From Antarctobacter albus (GTDB lineage Bacteria > Pseudomonadota > Alphaproteobacteria > Rhodobacterales > Rhodobacteraceae), in assembly GCF_900101505.1 (NCBI RefSeq), contig NZ_FMZI01000006.1, positions 248,001 to 312,000 on the forward strand: DNA of 64,000 bases, written 5' to 3'. Positions 60,338 through 64,000 of this stretch are shown in pieces. Each line of letters opens with the position of its first letter. The first letter of the stretch is position 1. The translations under genes and the position numbers were made by a program. The notes under the pieces are model-generated. The model made no database searches. It had not been told where the DNA came from and saw only the letters and a list, made by a program, of their open reading frames with translations.

Positions 60338-61906
60338 ATGAGCACCGAAAAAGACCGCGTCGTCATCTTCGACACCACCCTTCGCGACGGCGAACAATCG
60401 CCCGGCGCCACCATGACCCATGACGAAAAGCTCGAGATCGCAGAGCTGCTCGATGACATGGGCGTCGACATCATCGAGGCCGGTTTTCCGATCGCCTCCG
60501 AAGGCGACTTTCGCGCCGTTTCCGAAATCGCCCAACGGTCCAAACAGGCCGTGATCTGCGGCCTTGCCCGCGCGCAGCTGCCCGACATCGACCGCTGCTG
60601 GGAGGCCGTCAAGAAATCCGCACGGCCGCGCATCCACACCTTCATCGGCACCTCGCCGCTGCACCGCGCCATTCCGAACCTCACGATGGACGAGATGGCC
60701 GAGCGCATCCACGAGACCGTGACCCACGCCCGCAACCTCTGCGACAACGTGCAATGGTCGCCGATGGATGCGACCCGGACGGAATGGGATTACCTCTGCC
60801 GCGTGGTCGAGATCGCCATCAAGGCGGGCGCCACCACGATCAACATTCCCGACACGGTGGGCTATACCGCCCCGGTCGAAAGCGCCGACCTGATCCGCAA
60901 GCTGATCGAAACCGTGCCCGGCGGTGACGAGGTGGTCTTTGCCACCCATTGCCACAACGACCTTGGCATGGCGACGGCGAACGCCCTTGCCGCCGTCGCG
61001 GGTGGCGCACGCCAGATCGAATGCACCATCAACGGCCTTGGCGAAAGAGCGGGCAACACGGCCCTCGAAGAGGTGGTCATGGCGCTCAAGGTGCGGGGCG
61101 ACATCATGCCCTACTACACCGAGATCGACACCAAGAAGATCATGCATATCTCGCGCCGCGTCTCGACGGTGTCGGGCTTCCCGGTACAGTTCAACAAGGC
61201 CATCGTCGGCAAGAACGCCTTTGCCCACGAAAGCGGCATCCACCAGGACGGGATGCTGAAGAACGCCGAGACCTTCGAGATCATGCGCCCCGAGGACGTG
61301 GGCATCGCGGGCACCTCCTTGCCGCTGGGCAAGCATTCGGGCCGCGCCGCGCTGCGGGCCAAGCTCAAGGACCTTGGTGTCGAGGTCGGGGACAACCAGC
61401 TCAAGGACATCTTCGTGCGGTTCAAGGATCTTGCCGACCGCAAGAAAGAGGTCTTTGACGACGACATTCTGGCGCTTGTCACCGCAACCACCGACGGCGA
61501 TTCGAACCGCCTTGAACTGGTGAACCTGCGGGTGGTCTGCGGCACCGGCGGTCCGGCCGAGGCGCAGCTTGAAATGGAAGTCGATGGCCAGGACCAGAGC
61601 GCAACCTGCCACGGCGACGGCCCCGTGGATGCCTGTTTCAAGGCCGTGCGCGAACTGCACCCCAACAAGGCGCGGCTGCAGCTCTATCAGGTGCACGCCG
61701 TGACCGAGGGCACCGACGCCCAGGCCACCGTTTCCGTGCGGCTTGAAGAGGACGGCATCATCGCCACCGGCCAGTCTGCGGACACCGATACAGTCGTCGC
61801 CTCCGTGCGTGCCTATATCCAGGCGCTGAACCGGCTCATGGTGCGCCGCTCCAAGATGGGACCGGGCGCCGACACGCGCGAAATATCCTACAAGGAAATG
61901 GGCTGA
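60338..61906 (+). CDS. leuA: 2-Isopropylmalate synthase
   Basis: 522 residues; ATG preceded by GAGGAAAGACC. Condenses acetyl-CoA and 2-oxoisovalerate, the first committed step of leucine synthesis, in the cytosol. Motifs: VVIFDTTLRDGEQSPGATM near residue 8 (catalytic Arg, metal-binding Asp), the HCHNDLGMA metal-binding His pair near 205, and GLGERAGNTALEE near 232 (signature 2). The C-terminal third (about 395-522) is the LeuA regulatory domain that binds leucine. Full family length. Regulation: leader peptide and alternative hairpins upstream indicate attenuation in addition to feedback inhibition. Confidence 0.96.
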   Translation: MSTEKDRVVIFDTTLRDGEQSPGATMTHDEKLEIAELLDDMGVDIIEAGFPIASEGDFRAVSEIAQRSKQAVICGLARAQLPDIDRCWEAVKKSARPRIHTFIGTSPLHRAIPNLTMDEMAERIHETVTHARNLCDNVQWSPMDATRTEWDYLCRVVEIAIKAGATTINIPDTVGYTAPVESADLIRKLIETVPGGDEVVFATHCHNDLGMATANALAAVAGGARQIECTINGLGERAGNTALEEVVMALKVRGDIMPYYTEIDTKKIMHISRRVSTVSGFPVQFNKAIVGKNAFAHESGIHQDGMLKNAETFEIMRPEDVGIAGTSLPLGKHSGRAALRAKLKDLGVEVGDNQLKDIFVRFKDLADRKKEVFDDDILALVTATTDGDSNRLELVNLRVVCGTGGPAEAQLEMEVDGQDQSATCHGDGPVDACFKAVRELHPNKARLQLYQVHAVTEGTDAQATVSVRLEEDGIIATGQSADTDTVVASVRAYIQALNRLMVRRSKMGPGADTREISYKEMG

Positions 61907-61995
61907 CCCAGGCCCCGTGCTCCGTCGACGTCCCATTCGCCGGCGGAGCCCCCCCCAAATGAGCGAGTTGACGAGTCCGTGAGCGCGTGAACCCA

Positions 61996-62026
61996 GGTTA
62001 AAGATTTACTGCATTTTAACCTTTTT
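61996..62026 (+). terminator. Intrinsic-type terminator after leuA
   Basis: Inverted repeat GGTTAAA (61996-62002) with TTTAACC (62015-62021), followed by TTTTT (62022-62026). The stem is AT-rich, so strength is moderate. It lies 90 bp after the leuA stop and ahead of the sensor gene; the same AT-rich stretch could instead hold the sensor gene's promoter. Confidence 0.45.
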
Positions 62027-62068
62027 GATGTTCTGTTAACCGAGTTTATTCGTTTGCTGGAGGCCCCG

Positions 62069-62578
62069 ATGGCCCCGACGCCCCCGAAGTCCGACATCGA
62101 CGACCTCAATCCCAAGGGTTTCTTCGCGGATATCGTCGGGGCCTTGTCCGGCACCCTTCAGGAAGTCGTGGGCATGGATGAGGCTTCGGCCTTTGTCGCG
62201 CGTGTCGGCGACGACATGGGCCGCAGCATTGCCGACCGCTACCGTGATGATGACGGCGCACTGCCTGGTGAACCGGTCGAAATCGGCCGCATCCTGTGTG
62301 ATCTCAAGCAAAAGATCGGCGGGCATTTCGAACTGGTCGAGGCAGGGCCGGACAAACTGGTATTCACCGCCTCCAGTTGCCCCTTTGGCAAGCGGGTCGA
62401 GGGCAGGCCCTCGTTGTGCATGATGACCACCAACGTTTTTGGCCGCATCGCTGCCGAAGCGAATGGCTATGCCTCGGTCGAGATCGACGAGGCACTGTCG
62501 ATGGGACATTCCCGTTGCCATGTCACGGTCCACCTGGTCCGGAGCGAGGATGGCGACATCTACGAGTTTTTCGCATGA
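62069..62578 (+). CDS. MetOD1 (methanogen output domain 1)-like sensory protein
   Basis: 169 residues from ATG with GGAGG 5 nt upstream (a TTG five codons earlier is disfavoured). Four Cys are placed as in MetOD1 proteins: C77 in RILCDLK, C104 in SSCPFGKR, C117 in SLCMM and C150 in SRCHVTVHL. The likely role is a small sensor or output domain binding a metal, Fe-S cluster or redox signal. It is followed by a diguanylate cyclase gene 70 bp later on the same strand, suggesting the two work in one c-di-GMP pathway. Confidence 0.72.
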   Translation: MAPTPPKSDIDDLNPKGFFADIVGALSGTLQEVVGMDEASAFVARVGDDMGRSIADRYRDDDGALPGEPVEIGRILCDLKQKIGGHFELVEAGPDKLVFTASSCPFGKRVEGRPSLCMMTTNVFGRIAAEANGYASVEIDEALSMGHSRCHVTVHLVRSEDGDIYEFFA

Positions 62579-62648
62579 AGGGTCTTTTGCGCGCAAACAG
62601 CCAGGACCGGGGTCAGGGCTTCACCCTGTCCCGGAGCCGGGCAGCGGG

Positions 62649-63617
62649 ATGACCGTGACCGACGCCGTGCTGGACGCGGCCCTGGGTGCTATCGGCCAGG
62701 CAATCGAGCGTGCTCCTCGCGCGATGATGCTGCTGGATGACCAGTGGACCGTCCTTCTGGCCAACCGCCACGCGCGCGACCTTCCCGGGCTGCAGGTCGG
62801 CCTGCAACTGGCCAGCCTGGCCCGCGAAGATGCCGGCACCATGACAAAGGGGCTGAAACAGGCGATTTCCACCTCGCGCGGGATTCCGCTGCGTCTGACC
62901 TTTACCGAGGAACCGATGACATTCCAGGCCTGGCGGATCGATCCCCTGCCCGGCATGGAAAATCCCTTGGTAATGCTGAAATCCGACCCATCCAACCTTT
63001 TTGCCGCACGGCTCACTTCGCTGGAACGCCAGCAGGACAGCACGCGCCGCCGGTTGAGTCAGACGGAAGAGGAACGCGACAGGCTGCGCCATACGGCGCG
63101 GCGGCTGTCCAGCCTTGCCATGACCGATCCGCTGACCGGCCTGATGAACGCCCGCAGTTTCCGTGAAGAAGGACAGCGGCTGCTGGCCAGTCCTCAGGGC
63201 ACTGTCGGGCTGATCTACATCGACCTCAACGGATTCAAGCCGATCAACGACCAGTACGGCCATTGCGCCGGCGATGAGGTCCTGAGCCGGGTCGCCCGAC
63301 GGCTGCGCGAAACCCTGCGCAACGACGCCAGCGCCGCCCGGCTGGGCGGCGATGAATTCGGCATCTGGCGCCCGGACACAACCCAGCGGGCGATGCTGAC
63401 CTGTGTCAACGACCTGCGCGCGGCATTGGCCCGGCCGATGACATTGGAACGGCCGGGCGGTACGGATATCGTCCTGCCCGGCATCGACGCCGCCTTTGGC
63501 CGGGCCACGGCCCCGCATGACGGCAGCGACGTGGACATGCTGCTGAAAAGGGCGGATGCGCGGATGTACGCAGACAAGTCCCGCCACCGGGGGGCTTGCC
63601 TGCGCCTGTCCGGCTGA
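62649..63617 (+). CDS. Diguanylate cyclase (GGDEF) with PAS-like N-terminal domain
   Basis: 322 residues; ATG with only a weak upstream purine run. Residues 1-110 resemble a PAS/sensor fold (APRAMMLLDDQWTVLLANRHARD). A short coiled segment (about 120-155, RLTSLERQQDSTRRRLSQTE) leads to a GGDEF domain with TDPLTGLMNARSF near 160, YIDLNGFKPINDQYGH near 190 and the active-site GGDEF at 233-237. The residues before GGDEF read RNDASAARL, so the usual RxxD product-inhibition site is not evident. Makes cyclic di-GMP, which in such bacteria controls attachment and polysaccharide output, matching the nearby glycan locus. Confidence 0.87.
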   Translation: MTVTDAVLDAALGAIGQAIERAPRAMMLLDDQWTVLLANRHARDLPGLQVGLQLASLAREDAGTMTKGLKQAISTSRGIPLRLTFTEEPMTFQAWRIDPLPGMENPLVMLKSDPSNLFAARLTSLERQQDSTRRRLSQTEEERDRLRHTARRLSSLAMTDPLTGLMNARSFREEGQRLLASPQGTVGLIYIDLNGFKPINDQYGHCAGDEVLSRVARRLRETLRNDASAARLGGDEFGIWRPDTTQRAMLTCVNDLRAALARPMTLERPGGTDIVLPGIDAAFGRATAPHDGSDVDMLLKRADARMYADKSRHRGACLRLSG

Positions 63618-63623
63618 GCGGCG

Positions 63624-64000
63624 TCACTCGCCCAGCGCGATCCCCTCGCGGCGCGGATCAGCGCCACCCTGCAGACCCTCCGCCCCGATGGCGATGGCAT
63701 GCAGGCCGGAATTCAAATCACGCACATCGGTGTTGAACCCCATCTCTGCCAGGGCGGTCGCCATGTCGGCCATCGGCGTTCCGGCCTCCAGGTCGAAGGT
63801 GCCGAAACGGTTGACGCCATGCGGCATGGCCACCGCCTGCTGCACATCCATGCCCCAGTCCACATGCGCGATGATCGCCTGCGCGACATAGCCAATGATC
63901 CGCGACCCGCCGGGTGATCCGATCACCAGCACCGGCTTGCCCTCTTCGCGCACGATGGTGGGCGACATCGACGACCGCGGCCGTTTGCCCGGCGCCACCG
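63624..64000 (-). CDS. ggt: Gamma-glutamyltransferase, C-terminal part (gene continues beyond window)
   Basis: Only the last 125 residues are inside the window; the frame stays open past base 64000. GGT small-subunit landmarks: GKRPRSSMSPTIV at the start of the visible part, VIGSPGGSRIIGYVAQAI, and QQAVAMPHGVNRFGTFDLE. GGT is an exported threonine-autoprocessed hydrolase that cleaves gamma-glutamyl bonds of glutathione. The catalytic Thr lies outside the window. Convergent with the diguanylate cyclase gene, 6-bp gap. Confidence 0.88.
   Translation of the reverse strand, partial: VAPGKRPRSSMSPTIVREEGKPVLVIGSPGGSRIIGYVAQAIIAHVDWGMDVQQAVAMPHGVNRFGTFDLEAGTPMADMATALAEMGFNTDVRDLNSGLHAIAIGAEGLQGGADPRREGIALGE

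Noticed and set aside
60156-60341. Short plus-strand frame between the leucine leader and leuA
   Set aside because: Pro/Arg-rich with no ribosome site and it ends inside the leuA start region; more likely untranslated attenuator RNA.

Overview
The window reads as chromosome of a high-GC alphaproteobacterium, most likely a marine member of the Roseobacter group (Rhodobacteraceae). The grounds are gene content: sulfoacetaldehyde acetyltransferase (xsc) with a SoeABC-type sulfite dehydrogenase, creatinase, Hint-domain and RTX-type secreted proteins, DUF1523, and dense GC-rich coding with ATGA/GTGA/TTGA stop-start overlaps. No rRNA, tRNA, CRISPR array, transposase or integrase was recognised.

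Layout. (1) 1-5.2 kb, plus strand: 3' end of a succinate-semialdehyde dehydrogenase (gabD), a SxxK serine hydrolase, a small unknown protein, a short MetE-like methyltransferase and a creatinase. (2) 5.3-7.3 kb: small secreted and membrane proteins. (3) 7.3-15.9 kb: sulfonate-carbon and sulfite module, soeC-soeB-soeA (minus), pta (plus), ackA-xsc (minus). Xsc splits sulfoacetaldehyde into acetyl phosphate and sulfite, Pta (or AckA) processes acetyl phosphate, and SoeABC oxidises sulfite at the membrane. (4) 16-17.4 kb: two small proteins of unknown role. (5) 17.4-54.2 kb: a large surface-glycan locus with eight glycosyltransferases, a polymerase-like protein (Wzy type), a flippase (Wzx type), a chain-length protein (Wzz type), a cytoplasmic BY-kinase with a very long coiled coil, an OafA-type acyltransferase and several sugar-modifying oxidoreductases. 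No initiating sugar-phosphate transferase and no outer-membrane exporter was found, so these must lie elsewhere.

Embedded in region 5 (37.8-50.4 kb, minus) is a compact hybrid assembly line: a one-module PKS (KS-AT-KR-DH-ACP-TE), a glycosyltransferase, a one-module NRPS (formyltransferase, condensation remnant, adenylation domain split by a luciferase-like monooxygenase, PCP) and a phosphopantetheinyl transferase, packed head to tail in one operon. Placement and the glycosyltransferase between the megasynthases suggest it makes an acyl/peptidyl-ketide decoration for a glycan or a glycosylated small molecule. This is the strongest candidate for an undescribed system here.

(6) 54.2-59.9 kb: three secreted-type proteins: a Hint-domain protein, a SGNH plus clan-A glycosidase-like plus RTX chimera, and a Cys-rich repeat protein with an aerolysin-like beta-hairpin stretch. 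(7) 60-64 kb: leuA behind a leucine-rich leader peptide with competing hairpins (attenuation, possibly leaderless), a MetOD1-like sensor with a diguanylate cyclase, and the 3' end of a gamma-glutamyltransferase gene.

All product names come from reading motifs and recalled family knowledge; no database search was possible.
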